NCBI GenBank assembly: GCA_030591065.1
Contig: JAUVBU010000005.1
Coordinates: 1 to 20,169, forward strand
Direction: 5' to 3'
Length of the DNA: 20,169 bases
From: a bacterium
GTDB taxonomy: Bacteria; Patescibacteriota; Minisyncoccia; Minisyncoccales; JANBVM01
Below the pieces are notes generated by a model that was not told where the DNA came from, did no database searches, and worked only from the letters and a program-made list of their open reading frames with translations. The first letter of the stretch is position 1, and each line of letters begins with the position of its first letter. Positions 6,466 to 14,071 of the stretch are shown here, one piece after another. A program made the translations under genes and the position numbers.

Positions 6466-8451
6466 CTATTTTAATTTTTTAATCAAATCTCTAATTTCGG
6501 CCGCTCTCTCAAAATCAAGGCCCTTAACTGCTTTTTTCATTTCTTTTTCTAGGAGTTTTTTGTCGTGCACCATCCAAAATTCAGAAAAAAGAACTTTATT
6601 TTTAGGGGCAAAATCCCAGTCCCTTATTTTTTTAATGATTTGTTTTGGAGTTACATGGTGTTCTTTATTATATTTTATTTGAATCTTTTTTCTTCTTTCA
6701 GTTTCCTTAATAGCTTTATTCATTGAATTGGTAGTTTTGTCTGCGTATAAAATAACATGACCATTAATATTTCTTGTTGCCCTTCCCATTGTTTGGATAA
6801 ACATTGTCTCTGATCTTAAAAACCCCTCTTTATCTGCGTCTAAAATGGCAACTAAAGCTACTTCTGGTAAGTCTAAACCTTCTCTTAAGAGATTGATGCC
6901 GACTAAAACATCATATTTCCCTAACCTTAAGTCGTTTAAGATTTGCGGTCTTTTAAGTGTTTTAATTTCAGAATGAATCCACTGGCAAGAAATACCTTCT
7001 TTGACTAGATGGTCTGATAAGGCTTCTGAGAGTCTCTTTGTTAAGGTTAAGGCTAGGACTCTTTGTTTATTTTTAACTCTTTTTTTTATTTCTATAATTA
7101 AATCTTTAACTTGATTTTTTGTTGGGCGGATTTCTATTGTTGGCTCTAAGAGTCCAGTAGGCCTTATTAATTGCTCTATAATATATTGTTTCCCTTTAGG
7201 CTGGTGGAGAGTTTTTTCTTTTTCTCTTTTTCCTGGAGTGGCTGACATATATATTACTTGATTAGTTTTCCTTTCAAACTCCTTAAAAGTGAGTGGTCGA
7301 TTATCAAGGGCGGACGGAAGACGAAAACCATATTTTATTAAAGACTGTTTTCTTATTTTGTCCTGGATTGACATGGCGTGAATTTGGGGTAGGGCTTGAT
7401 GAGATTCGTCAATAAAGACTAAAAAATCTTTAGGGAAATAGTCTATTAAAGAATGAGGAGCTTCTCCAGGCTTCCGAAAGTCTAAATGTCTTGAATAATT
7501 TTCAATACCATAACACATTCCAGTTTCTTTTAATAACTCTAAGTCGTAACCAACCCTTTCTTTTAATCGTTGAAACTCTATTAGCTTCTTCTCTTTTTTT
7601 AAGACTTTTAATCTTTCTTGCAACTCTAGTTGAATATTTCCAGTTGCAATACTTAATTTTTCTTGAGGAGTAACCCAAAAGTGAGCAGGAAAAATCCTTA
7701 TTTCTATAGCTAATTCTTGAGATAAAATATTAAAAAGATTTTCATTTTCTATTGTAATAAGTGTAATTTCTTTAATTTTTTCTTTATCGAGCTCTATTCT
7801 AATAATCCTCTTTCCTGTAACCGTAAAAATTTCGATTACACTACCTCTTACCCTGAAGTTCCCAGGCTTAAAGTCAACATTGTTTCTTTGATATTGTAAC
7901 GAAACAATACGTGAAATTAAGTCCCTTCTTTTTAACTTTTGCCCTGTTTTAATTTTTAAAGAAACCTTTTGGTATTTATTTGGCGATCCAATATTATAAA
8001 TACAAGAAACCGAAGCTATAAGAATAATATCATTTCTAGTCATTAGTCCTTGAACGGCGGCGTGCCTTAATTTATCAATCTGCTTATTTATTTTTGCATC
8101 CTTCTCAATATAGGTATTAGTTTGAGGAATATATGCTTCTGGCTGGTAGTAATCATAATAAGAAACAAAATAATGAACAGAATTTTTTGGAAAAAAATCT
8201 TTAAGCTCCTGAAAAAGTTGAGCGCAAAGAGTTTTATTTGGACTGATAATTAAAACGGGCTTCTGGATGTTTTCTATTACCCAACTCATCGTGGCGGTTT
8301 TTCCAGAGCCAGTAACTCCTAATAATATCTGGTCTTTAACCCCAACCTTTAAGTTTCTAGTTAGTTTTTTAATTGCTTGGGGTTGATCTCCCGAAGGGTT
8401 AAAAGAAGTTTTTAATTTAAACTTAGTTTGATTAAATTTCTTTTTTTGCAT
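6466..8451 (-). CDS. uvrB: UvrABC excision nuclease subunit B
   Basis: UvrB, the helicase-like damage-verification subunit of nucleotide excision repair. I place the start at the ATG at 8451 (661 residues, MQKKKFNQTKF). The frame is open to a TTG at 8637, but the 62 extra residues are unlike any UvrB N-terminus and would overlap the promoter and start of the divergent ligase gene. Visible motifs are Walker A GVTGSGKT (45-52), the beta-hairpin region YDYYQPEAYIP then TNTYIEKDAKIN (about 99-122), DESH, the helicase motifs YMSATPG, RPTGLLEP, REGLDLPEV and QTMGRATRN, and a C-terminal UVR domain (about 625-661, LDFERAAEIRDLI) that contacts UvrC. QTMGRATRN replaces the more common QTIGRAARN. The protein appears complete and functional. 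Confidence 0.96.
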   Translation of the reverse strand: MQKKKFNQTKFKLKTSFNPSGDQPQAIKKLTRNLKVGVKDQILLGVTGSGKTATMSWVIENIQKPVLIISPNKTLCAQLFQELKDFFPKNSVHYFVSYYDYYQPEAYIPQTNTYIEKDAKINKQIDKLRHAAVQGLMTRNDIILIASVSCIYNIGSPNKYQKVSLKIKTGQKLKRRDLISRIVSLQYQRNNVDFKPGNFRVRGSVIEIFTVTGKRIIRIELDKEKIKEITLITIENENLFNILSQELAIEIRIFPAHFWVTPQEKLSIATGNIQLELQERLKVLKKEKKLIEFQRLKERVGYDLELLKETGMCYGIENYSRHLDFRKPGEAPHSLIDYFPKDFLVFIDESHQALPQIHAMSIQDKIRKQSLIKYGFRLPSALDNRPLTFKEFERKTNQVIYMSATPGKREKEKTLHQPKGKQYIIEQLIRPTGLLEPTIEIRPTKNQVKDLIIEIKKRVKNKQRVLALTLTKRLSEALSDHLVKEGISCQWIHSEIKTLKRPQILNDLRLGKYDVLVGINLLREGLDLPEVALVAILDADKEGFLRSETMFIQTMGRATRNINGHVILYADKTTNSMNKAIKETERRKKIQIKYNKEHHVTPKQIIKKIRDWDFAPKNKVLFSEFWMVHDKKLLEKEMKKAVKGLDFERAAEIRDLIKKLK

Positions 8452-8516
8452 AGATTGAATAATTATTTCCAACTCAAGACAAGTGTTGGGGTTTAATCTC
8501 TTTTTTAAGTTTAAAC

Positions 8517-8534
8517 TAAAGATATTAATCTTTA
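8517..8534. promoter_or_regulatory. Palindrome in the uvrB / Mur ligase divergent spacer
   Basis: TAAAGAT (8517-8523), ATTA, ATCTTTA (8528-8534) is a perfect inverted repeat with seven-base arms. It sits in the roughly 185-base spacer between the two divergent genes and could be an operator. It does not match the SOS boxes I know, and chance is possible at this base composition. Confidence 0.3.
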
Positions 8535-8594
8535 AAGTATTTTTTGGAGAAACAAAAGAAATATTAAGAAGTTTTCGTCTAACTGAAACGAGCG

Positions 8595-8603
8595 TGATAT
8601 AAT
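8595..8603 (+). promoter_or_regulatory. Extended -10 promoter of the MurE-like ligase
   Basis: TGATATAAT (8595-8603) is a perfect extended -10 (TG-n-TATAAT) located 33 bases before the ATG at 8637. There is no good -35 hexamer, as expected for extended -10 promoters. Confidence 0.5.
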
Positions 8604-8636
8604 TAATATAACAATATATATTAGTTTTTTTAACCA

Positions 8637-9929
8637 ATGAGCATTATTTTTAAAACTAAAAGTTTAATCAAAAAAATTCTTCCCAGCTTTATTGTCAGTG
8701 GATATCATTTCACCCTAGCGTTTTTAGCAGCTTTAATATACGGATTTCCTTCTAGAAAAATAAAGGTGATTGGAATAACGGGAACAAACGGGAAGTCAAC
8801 AGTGGCCAGAATGGTCTCAGAAATTTTAGAAGAGGCAGGTTTTCCAATAGCGACCTCTTCTTCTTTATCATTCAAAATAAGGGAAAAAGAACAAGAAAAT
8901 ACATTAAGGATGACAATGCCTGGTCGCTTTCAAATGCAAAAGTTTTTAAAGAAAGCTTTATTGTCGGGGTGTAAATACGCAATATTAGAGGTAACCTCGG
9001 AGGGGATTAAACAACATCGTCATAGGTTTATTAATTTTGACGTAGCTGTTTTTACTAATTTAACCCCAGAACACATTGAGTCTCACGGCTCTTTTGAAAA
9101 ATACAAAGAGGCTAAAGAGAAGCTTTTTTTGGCAACGAAAAAAATTCACATCATAAACTTAGACGATAAATATACAGAAGATTTTTTACGATTTAACTCG
9201 GTTAAAAAATATGGTTATGGAATTGAAAAAAAACAAGAAGTTAAGATTAAAAATATTATCAAAGCTACCGATATCAATATTTCTTCTTCTGGTTCATCTT
9301 TTAAAGTAAACGGTATTTTGTTTAAATTGAAGCTTTTGGGACGTTTTAATATTTCTAACGCTTTAAGCTCTATTTGTATTGCCATATCTCAAGGCATTAG
9401 TTTGCAAACTTGTGAAAAAGCTTTAAAAAAAATAGTTAAAATTCCTGGAAGAATGGAGCTTGTAATTTCTACTCCATTTAAAGTTTTAGTTGATTATGCT
9501 TTTACTCCAAACGCTCTTGAGAAAGCATACAAAAGCGTAAGGGAAACTTTTTCCCCTTCTCGGTTAATATGTGTTTTGGGTTCTTGTGGAGGAGGAAGAG
9601 ATAAATGGAAAAGACCTGTTTTAGGAGAAATAGCTGCAAGGTATTGCGATAAAATTATTATTACAAACGAAGACCCTTATAATGAGGACCCTTTAAGTAT
9701 CATTAAAGAGGTTGCTGTTGGCGCCGGCCCTAAAGCAGAAGAAATATTAGATAGGAGGGAGGCTATTAGGACGGCAATAAAAATAGCTCAACCTGGAGAT
9801 GCAGTAATTATCACTGGGAAAGGATCAGAAGCTAGTATTTGTTTGCCTGAAGGTAAAAAAATAAATTGGGACGACAGGCGCGTTACAAGAGAAGAGCTTG
9901 GTAAATTAAATGAAAAAACAACCAAATGA
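8637..9929 (+). CDS. MurE-like Mur ligase lacking the usual N-terminal domain
   Basis: A 430-residue ATP-dependent amide ligase of the Mur family, closest by motif to MurE (third amino acid onto UDP-MurNAc-dipeptide). The P-loop is GITGTNGKST (46-55), followed by EVTSEGIKQHR, FTNLTPEHIESHGSFEKYKEAK, NISNALSS, PGRMELV and VDYAFTPNALEKAY, all matching MurE landmarks. The first ~40 residues are a hydrophobic helix (about 17-37) in place of the ~100-residue UDP-binding domain of classical MurE. The amino-acid selectivity region is TNEDPYNEDP instead of the DNPR of meso-DAP enzymes, so DAP specificity is not indicated. GKGSE replaces GKGHE. The substrate is therefore open: a peptidoglycan peptide ligase or a related amide ligase. 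The stop is TGA. Confidence 0.85.
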   Translation: MSIIFKTKSLIKKILPSFIVSGYHFTLAFLAALIYGFPSRKIKVIGITGTNGKSTVARMVSEILEEAGFPIATSSSLSFKIREKEQENTLRMTMPGRFQMQKFLKKALLSGCKYAILEVTSEGIKQHRHRFINFDVAVFTNLTPEHIESHGSFEKYKEAKEKLFLATKKIHIINLDDKYTEDFLRFNSVKKYGYGIEKKQEVKIKNIIKATDINISSSGSSFKVNGILFKLKLLGRFNISNALSSICIAISQGISLQTCEKALKKIVKIPGRMELVISTPFKVLVDYAFTPNALEKAYKSVRETFSPSRLICVLGSCGGGRDKWKRPVLGEIAARYCDKIIITNEDPYNEDPLSIIKEVAVGAGPKAEEILDRREAIRTAIKIAQPGDAVIITGKGSEASICLPEGKKINWDDRRVTREELGKLNEKTTK

Positions 9930-9993
9930 GTTGCCTAAGCTTGCCTAATAGTTTATAAAGAGATTGAACTCTTTTACTTCCTTAATATGGTTT

Positions 9994-10017
9994 GGGGCAA
10001 AAAGATGCCCCCTTTCT
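9994..10017 (+). terminator. Intrinsic terminator-like hairpin after the Mur ligase
   Basis: GGGGCA (9994-9999) and TGCCCC (10006-10011) form a strong six-pair stem with a six-base loop, followed by a T-rich but interrupted tail (CTTTCTG). It probably separates the ligase transcript from the next genes. Confidence 0.5.
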
Positions 10018-10079
10018 GTTGTTAAAGCTGTATTTACTGTAAAGACGAAAAATTTAGAAATTAAAAAAAATATTTCAAA

Positions 10080-10238
10080 ATGAAAAACAAAAAAATATCA
10101 CAATCAACCAAAAAACACATTCGTAACGAAAAAGCAAAAATTCGTCGCGAAGTTCAAGATGTAAAAAAACAGGAAGAAATGATTAATAAATTATGTCAAA
10201 AGTTTTTTAAAAAAGATGAAAATAAAAGAAGTATATAA
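10080..10238 (+). CDS. Small basic protein (52 aa) overlapping the Nif3-like gene
   Basis: A short reading frame from ATG 10080 to TAA 10236-10238 encodes 52 residues, rich in Lys, Arg, Glu and Gln. It begins MKNKKISQSTKKHIRNEKAK and is predicted to be one or two helices; a coiled coil or RNA contact is plausible. It overlaps the next gene's start (10216) by 23 bases in another frame, which suggests translational coupling. A hairpin with an A-rich loop (GAAAT 10057-10061, ATTTC 10072-10076) lies just before its ATG. I do not recognise a family. Support comes from the position between a terminator and the overlapping start, the absence of internal stops, and coding-like composition. Confidence 0.5.
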   Translation: MKNKKISQSTKKHIRNEKAKIRREVQDVKKQEEMINKLCQKFFKKDENKRSI

Positions 10239-11172
10239 TTTAGCAATCAACAAAGCTGTAGATTTCGATTTTCGGGGTAGAGAGGCCGTAGAAGAGTTGA
10301 TGGATAGAAAAAAAGCAAAATACGAAAAATTATCAGAAGAAGAAAAGTTGGTTTTTGATAAAGATGCTCTTAGTAATCCATACCTTGACTCTAGAATTTT
10401 AAACATATCTGAAGATAGGGAAATTAAAAAAATATTAGTTGGGATTGATATTGCTCCAGCCGAAATTTTACTAGCTAAAGAAATAGGGTCGATTGACCTT
10501 ATTATCTCACATCACCCCTTAGGGAAAGCCCTAGCTAGCTTACACGAAGTAATGGCTCTTCAGTGTGATGTTTTAAATAAATACGGAGTTCCTATAAATG
10601 TAGCAGAGGGATTAATGGAAAAAAGAATATCAGAAGTAGCGAGAGGAATAAACGGATTGAATCATCAAAGAACGGTAGACGCTAGTAAGCTTCTTGGATT
10701 TAATTTAATGTGTCTCCATACCGCTTGCGATAATTTAGCTGCAGGATTTTTAAAAGAAAAAATAGAAGAAAAAGAAAAAGAATTAGTAAGAATAGAAGAC
10801 TTAATGAGCTTCTTAAGAAAGATTCCAGAATATAAGGTAGCAATAGAGCTTGGTGCTGGCCCTAAAATTTTTGTCGGGAAAAAGGAAAATCGTTGCGGGA
10901 AAATAGCTCTTACTGAAATAACTGGTGGGACAGAGGGATCTCCGAAGCTTTACGAAAAAATGGCTATTGCTGGTATTGGAACAGTTGTTGGTATGCATAT
11001 TTCAGAAGAACATAAAAAAGAAGCAGAGGCGGCTAACTTAAATGTTGTTATTGCGGGACATATGAGTTCAGATTCTTTAGGGGTCAATCTTTTACTAGAT
11101 GATTTAGAAAAAAGGGGAATAGAAATTGTTCCCTGCTCGGGGCTTATTAGAATTAGTCGATTAGAAAAATAA
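10216..11172 (+). CDS. Nif3/DUF34-family metal-binding protein
   Basis: A 318-residue member of the Nif3-like (DUF34, NGG1-interacting factor 3) family, annotated elsewhere as GTP cyclohydrolase I type 2-like. Metal-ligand motifs are present: ISHHP (His99-His100), HTACDN (His168, Asp172) and GHMSSDSLG near 281-289 at the C-terminal half. Residues 1-75 form a helical extension before the first core strand KKILVGIDIAPAE, longer than in short Nif3 proteins. The biochemical role of this family is not settled; metal-dependent hydrolase or metal-insertion functions have been proposed. It follows, and overlaps, the 52-residue basic protein. Confidence 0.85.
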   Translation: MKIKEVYNLAINKAVDFDFRGREAVEELMDRKKAKYEKLSEEEKLVFDKDALSNPYLDSRILNISEDREIKKILVGIDIAPAEILLAKEIGSIDLIISHHPLGKALASLHEVMALQCDVLNKYGVPINVAEGLMEKRISEVARGINGLNHQRTVDASKLLGFNLMCLHTACDNLAAGFLKEKIEEKEKELVRIEDLMSFLRKIPEYKVAIELGAGPKIFVGKKENRCGKIALTEITGGTEGSPKLYEKMAIAGIGTVVGMHISEEHKKEAEAANLNVVIAGHMSSDSLGVNLLLDDLEKRGIEIVPCSGLIRISRLEK

Positions 11173-11200
11173 TATTTATAAAAACTAAAATAGATTAAAT

Positions 11201-11386
11201 ATGAGTAAAGTTTCCGTTAATAGAAGAAAGTTTTTAATTCAAAAAAGACAAAAAAGAAGAGCAAAAATTAAAAAGCTAAAAGAGCAAGTCAAGAACTCTA
11301 AAAACGAAACAGAAAAGAAGAAGATGACAGAAAAGATAGAGAGGGTAAAAGCTCGTTTTTCTGCAAAACAAAAAGTAACAATATAG
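11201..11386 (+). CDS. Small highly basic protein (61 aa)
   Basis: 61 residues, of which a large share are Lys or Arg, starting MSKVSVNRRKFLIQKRQKRR and ending ARFSAKQKVTI. It should be almost entirely helical, and the composition resembles ribosome- or nucleic-acid-binding proteins. It is not a ribosomal protein I can name. It lies 28 bases after the Nif3-like gene and 25 bases before the A22 protease. The A/T hairpin 11172-11202 pairs with the first bases of its start codon. Confidence 0.6.
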   Translation: MSKVSVNRRKFLIQKRQKRRAKIKKLKEQVKNSKNETEKKKMTEKIERVKARFSAKQKVTI

Positions 11387-11411
11387 TTGTATTTTTAAGT
11401 TTTTTATAAAA

Positions 11412-12293
11412 ATGCTAGAGAAAAAGCAGCTTCAAGTTTTCAAAAAAGAAAAAATGCTTCCCAAGCAACTTTTAAAGATTTTTTTGATTGAAGCTTTTTT
11501 GTTTTCCAGTGCTTTAGTATTAGGAATTACAGCATCTTTTAGAATTAATAAAGTTCTTGAAACTGAAAAAATTATTATCCCTCAGATTTCTTTTTGGCAA
11601 CTTCTTTTCCAATTTACCATAGCTAGCTTCTTCGTCTTTTTAATAGTTCGATTAATAAAAAGAAGACACCAGAAAAAAATAGTTTTTAAAACTATTTTTG
11701 TCTTAACTGTATTTGCTGGTGGATCTTTAGTGTTAAATGCCTGGTTTTCGGACACAATATCTTTTCTTTTGATGGGTTTATTGCTTTTTTGGTGGTGGAA
11801 ATGGCCATCGGTTTTTATTCAAGACATTTGTGTGATTTTAAGTATGGCTGGAGCTGGTAGTATCTTGGGATTAACTATTAATCCCGAAACAGCAATTTTT
11901 TTCTTAATTATTTTTTCTATTTATGATATTATAGCCGTTTATAAAACAAAACATATGGTTGAAATGGCTAAAGAGATGATTAAAAGTAGGGCAATATTAG
12001 GGCTAGTTATTCCTTCTAGCGTAGTTGACTTTAAAAGTTCTTTATCTGAGATTAAACCAGGAGGTAAATTTTTAATATTAGGAGGAGGAGATGTTGTTCT
12101 TCCTTTATTTCTTTGCTCTTCTATTATTTCTTCGGGACAACCTTGGCCATTAATTGTGGCTATTTTTTCTTTAGTCGGAGTTTTTTTTAGTTTTTTGTTT
12201 TTTATTCTTCAAAAGAATCGACAGCCAATTCCCGCGTTACCTCCTATTGCCTTTTTTTCAATAATCGGATTTTTACTTACAAAGATATTGTAA
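11412..12293 (+). CDS. Presenilin-like (A22) intramembrane aspartyl protease
   Basis: A 293-residue polytopic membrane protein with about nine hydrophobic segments. It carries all three signatures of presenilin/signal-peptide-peptidase homologues: YD in one TM helix (Tyr171-Asp172, FSIYDIIAVYKTKHM), GxGD in the next core helix (GGGD, Asp227) and a PAL motif (Pro274-Ala275-Leu276) near the C-terminus. Asp172 and Asp227 are the predicted catalytic pair, cutting TM segments inside the membrane. YD followed by a charged K-T-K-H-M stretch also matches archaeal presenilin homologues (PSH). The extended N-terminus is basic, so it likely faces the cytoplasm. Substrates are unknown. A possible one is a membrane sensor or a secreted-protein remnant; this is inference. 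Confidence 0.88.
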   Translation: MLEKKQLQVFKKEKMLPKQLLKIFLIEAFLFSSALVLGITASFRINKVLETEKIIIPQISFWQLLFQFTIASFFVFLIVRLIKRRHQKKIVFKTIFVLTVFAGGSLVLNAWFSDTISFLLMGLLLFWWWKWPSVFIQDICVILSMAGAGSILGLTINPETAIFFLIIFSIYDIIAVYKTKHMVEMAKEMIKSRAILGLVIPSSVVDFKSSLSEIKPGGKFLILGGGDVVLPLFLCSSIISSGQPWPLIVAIFSLVGVFFSFLFFILQKNRQPIPALPPIAFFSIIGFLLTKIL

Positions 12294-12307
12294 GTTAAAA
12301 AACTTAC
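12290..12307 (+). promoter_or_regulatory. Hairpin overlapping the stop codon of the A22 protease
   Basis: GTAAGTT (12290-12296) and AACTTAC (12301-12307) form a perfect seven-pair stem with an AAAA loop. The TAA stop lies inside the stem. No T-tract follows. It may protect the mRNA 3' end or assist the terminator at 12330. Confidence 0.4.
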
Positions 12308-12329
12308 AGCTTAACTTGGTAAAAAACAC

Positions 12330-12357
12330 AAAAAGAGAGCAATACTCTCTTTTTTTA
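12330..12357. terminator. Bidirectional intrinsic terminator between convergent genes
   Basis: AAAAAGAGAG (12330-12339), loop CAATA, CTCTCTTTTT (12345-12354) is a perfect ten-pair stem with an A-tract on one side and a T-tract on the other. It can therefore end both the protease transcript (+) and the elp3 transcript (-). Confidence 0.8.
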
Positions 12358-12418
12358 TTTAAATAATATTTTATTAGTTTAAGGGGAATGGTAGAATTTT
12401 TTAATATACCCTTTCAAC

Positions 12419-14071
12419 TTATTGTTGGGGGCGATTCATTAAAAGCTTTGTCATATATGTTCCCTTTAACTTATATCCTATCTTTTTATAGTATTCCCTT
12501 GTTCCGATAGCAGAAATTATTGCAATTTTATTAAGCTTAAATTCTTTTTTTGATATATTTTCTGCCTCCCGAATTAATTTTTTTCCCAATCCGCGATGCT
12601 GAGTGGCACCACCCCTCTTTTTAATAGACACTAACTGGCCATAAGTGTGAACTTCTCTAACAATACTAGAGTTTTTAAGTTCAAGGGGAAGGTGTTGGTT
12701 TTTTAGGGTAGGATTTTGTTCGATCACAGAAGAAGGAATTCTCAATCTTAATAAACTATAAAGGTTTTCTCTTTCTTTATCTTCGAAGCTTAAAAATATT
12801 TCTATTCCGTCAGAAGCTTTATAGTCCTCTCTGAATAAAATAAGCTTTTCTTTTGGATTGTATTGGTTTCTAATTTCTCTACACCTAATACATTTACACC
12901 TCCAACCTTCTTTTTTTATTTGGTTAACTATGTCTTCTCTTAAGTTTGATATTTTAGCTGGACCAACTAAGATTCTTTGAGCGGGAATGTCTCTTATAAT
13001 TCTTTCTATTCTGACATATCTAGGAGTTCCCCTTTTGGCTTTTTTAATGACGTTCATTAAGACTTTTTTTGAATATGGTTTATATTTTCCTTTTAAATAC
13101 CATTTATAGAGAGGAGCTTCTTTTAAAATGGCGCAGGGATAGATTTTAAGTAGGTCTGGTTTAAAGTTTTGATTTTGAAAAAGGTCTTCAAATAGCTTTT
13201 CGTCTTTTTTAGGAGTAGACCCTGGTAAGTTAGGCATAACTTGATAGGAAACCTTAAAACCAGCATCCTTTAACATTTTTGTAGCAAGAATAGTTTCTTT
13301 AACTTTATGTCCACGTTTATTTAATTTTAAAACAGCGTCATCCGTTGTTTGAACACCAATCTCAACTTTTGTGATTCCAAGCACTCGCATCCTTTTTATT
13401 TCTTTTTTGTTAATAAAGTCAGGTCTTGTTTCGATAGATATTCCAATAATTCTATGTTCAGCTTTTTCGTTTAACTTTTGTTCTTTTTCTAAAGACTTAA
13501 TTTTTCTCTTAGTTGTTTTCTGGGAAGCAGTATTACAAGCTGCAAAACTTGAAGCAATGAACTTAGTTTGATAATTTTTAGGATAATAAGACCATGTTCC
13601 TCCAATTATCCTTAAGTCAATCTTATCTGTAGGGTGGCCTTGTTTTTCTAACGACTTTATTCTAATTCTTGTTTGTAGAAAGGGGTTATATTCTAAACTT
13701 TTAGCCCTTTCTACAGCTGGCTCCCCCGATAAATATCCCTTAGGAACACCTTTTTCTTCTGGACAATAAAGGCAGTGTCCTGGGCAGGAAAAAGGTTTAG
13801 TTAAAATTGAAACGTTTACAACTCCAGAGAGGGAGCGAACTGGTCTAGTTCTTAAAATTCTTTCAACCCACGCGGTTTTTTTTATTCTTTTATCTTTTAA
13901 TAATTCGTGATAAGCTTTTAATAATTGGATGTTGCTATGGCAAGAAGTTTTGTATTTTTTAGCCATTCTGCGTTTCAAAAAATCCAACTCTAAGGGAGTA
14001 TTAATTCTCTTTTTGATTAAATTTTTTATGATTTTTTTTGAATTTCCATTATGAAAAAGAAATACGCTCAA
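12419..14071 (-). CDS. elp3: Elp3-type tRNA wobble-uridine modifying radical SAM / GNAT enzyme
   Basis: A 550-residue Elp3 homologue, predicted to form the C5 acetyl/carboxymethyl group on U34 of tRNA with SAM and acetyl-CoA. The N-terminal helices (about 14-60) match archaeal/bacterial Elp3. The motif TRPVRSLSGV (75-84) is followed by the iron-sulfur motif Cys96-x3-Cys100-x2-Cys103 (FSCPGHCLYCP). IGISIETRPD, VEIGVQTTDD, the Elp3-specific zinc/tRNA motif RCKCIRCREIRN (about 391-402) and a C-terminal GNAT domain with HRGLGKKLIREAE and AIGTREYYKKIGY complete the protein. The start is a TTG at 14071. The next ATG (13966, Met36) would remove conserved helix 1, and a minus-strand promoter at 14126-14097 fits the TTG. 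The start lies inside the divergent methyltransferase gene. A single-subunit Elp3 acting without Elp1/2/4-6 is known in archaea and some bacteria. Confidence 0.93.
   Translation of the reverse strand: MSVFLFHNGNSKKIIKNLIKKRINTPLELDFLKRRMAKKYKTSCHSNIQLLKAYHELLKDKRIKKTAWVERILRTRPVRSLSGVVNVSILTKPFSCPGHCLYCPEEKGVPKGYLSGEPAVERAKSLEYNPFLQTRIRIKSLEKQGHPTDKIDLRIIGGTWSYYPKNYQTKFIASSFAACNTASQKTTKRKIKSLEKEQKLNEKAEHRIIGISIETRPDFINKKEIKRMRVLGITKVEIGVQTTDDAVLKLNKRGHKVKETILATKMLKDAGFKVSYQVMPNLPGSTPKKDEKLFEDLFQNQNFKPDLLKIYPCAILKEAPLYKWYLKGKYKPYSKKVLMNVIKKAKRGTPRYVRIERIIRDIPAQRILVGPAKISNLREDIVNQIKKEGWRCKCIRCREIRNQYNPKEKLILFREDYKASDGIEIFLSFEDKERENLYSLLRLRIPSSVIEQNPTLKNQHLPLELKNSSIVREVHTYGQLVSIKKRGGATQHRGLGKKLIREAENISKKEFKLNKIAIISAIGTREYYKKIGYKLKGTYMTKLLMNRPQQ
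14027..14032 (+). promoter_or_regulatory. Possible -10 element of the Trm9-like gene
   Basis: TATGAT lies 19 bases before the ATG at 14051, inside elp3 coding sequence, with no recognisable -35 at normal spacing. Weak support; listed because the divergent gene leaves no other room for a promoter. Confidence 0.25.

Noticed and set aside
8452..8637. UvrB N-terminal extension of 62 residues from the TTG at 8637
   Set aside because: It has no UvrB homology, is rich in AT-driven residues (Ile, Asn, Lys, Tyr) and would overlap the divergent ligase start and promoter. The ATG at 8451 gives a standard UvrB N-terminus.
9930..9955. Direct repeat TTGCCTAA x 2 after the Mur ligase
   Set aside because: Only two short copies and no further units; it can be chance.
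12380..12392. A GGTAGAAT string like the -10 of the first cluster, suggesting a promoter between the two convergent genes
   Set aside because: It would read only antisense into the 3' end of elp3 and has no matching -35.
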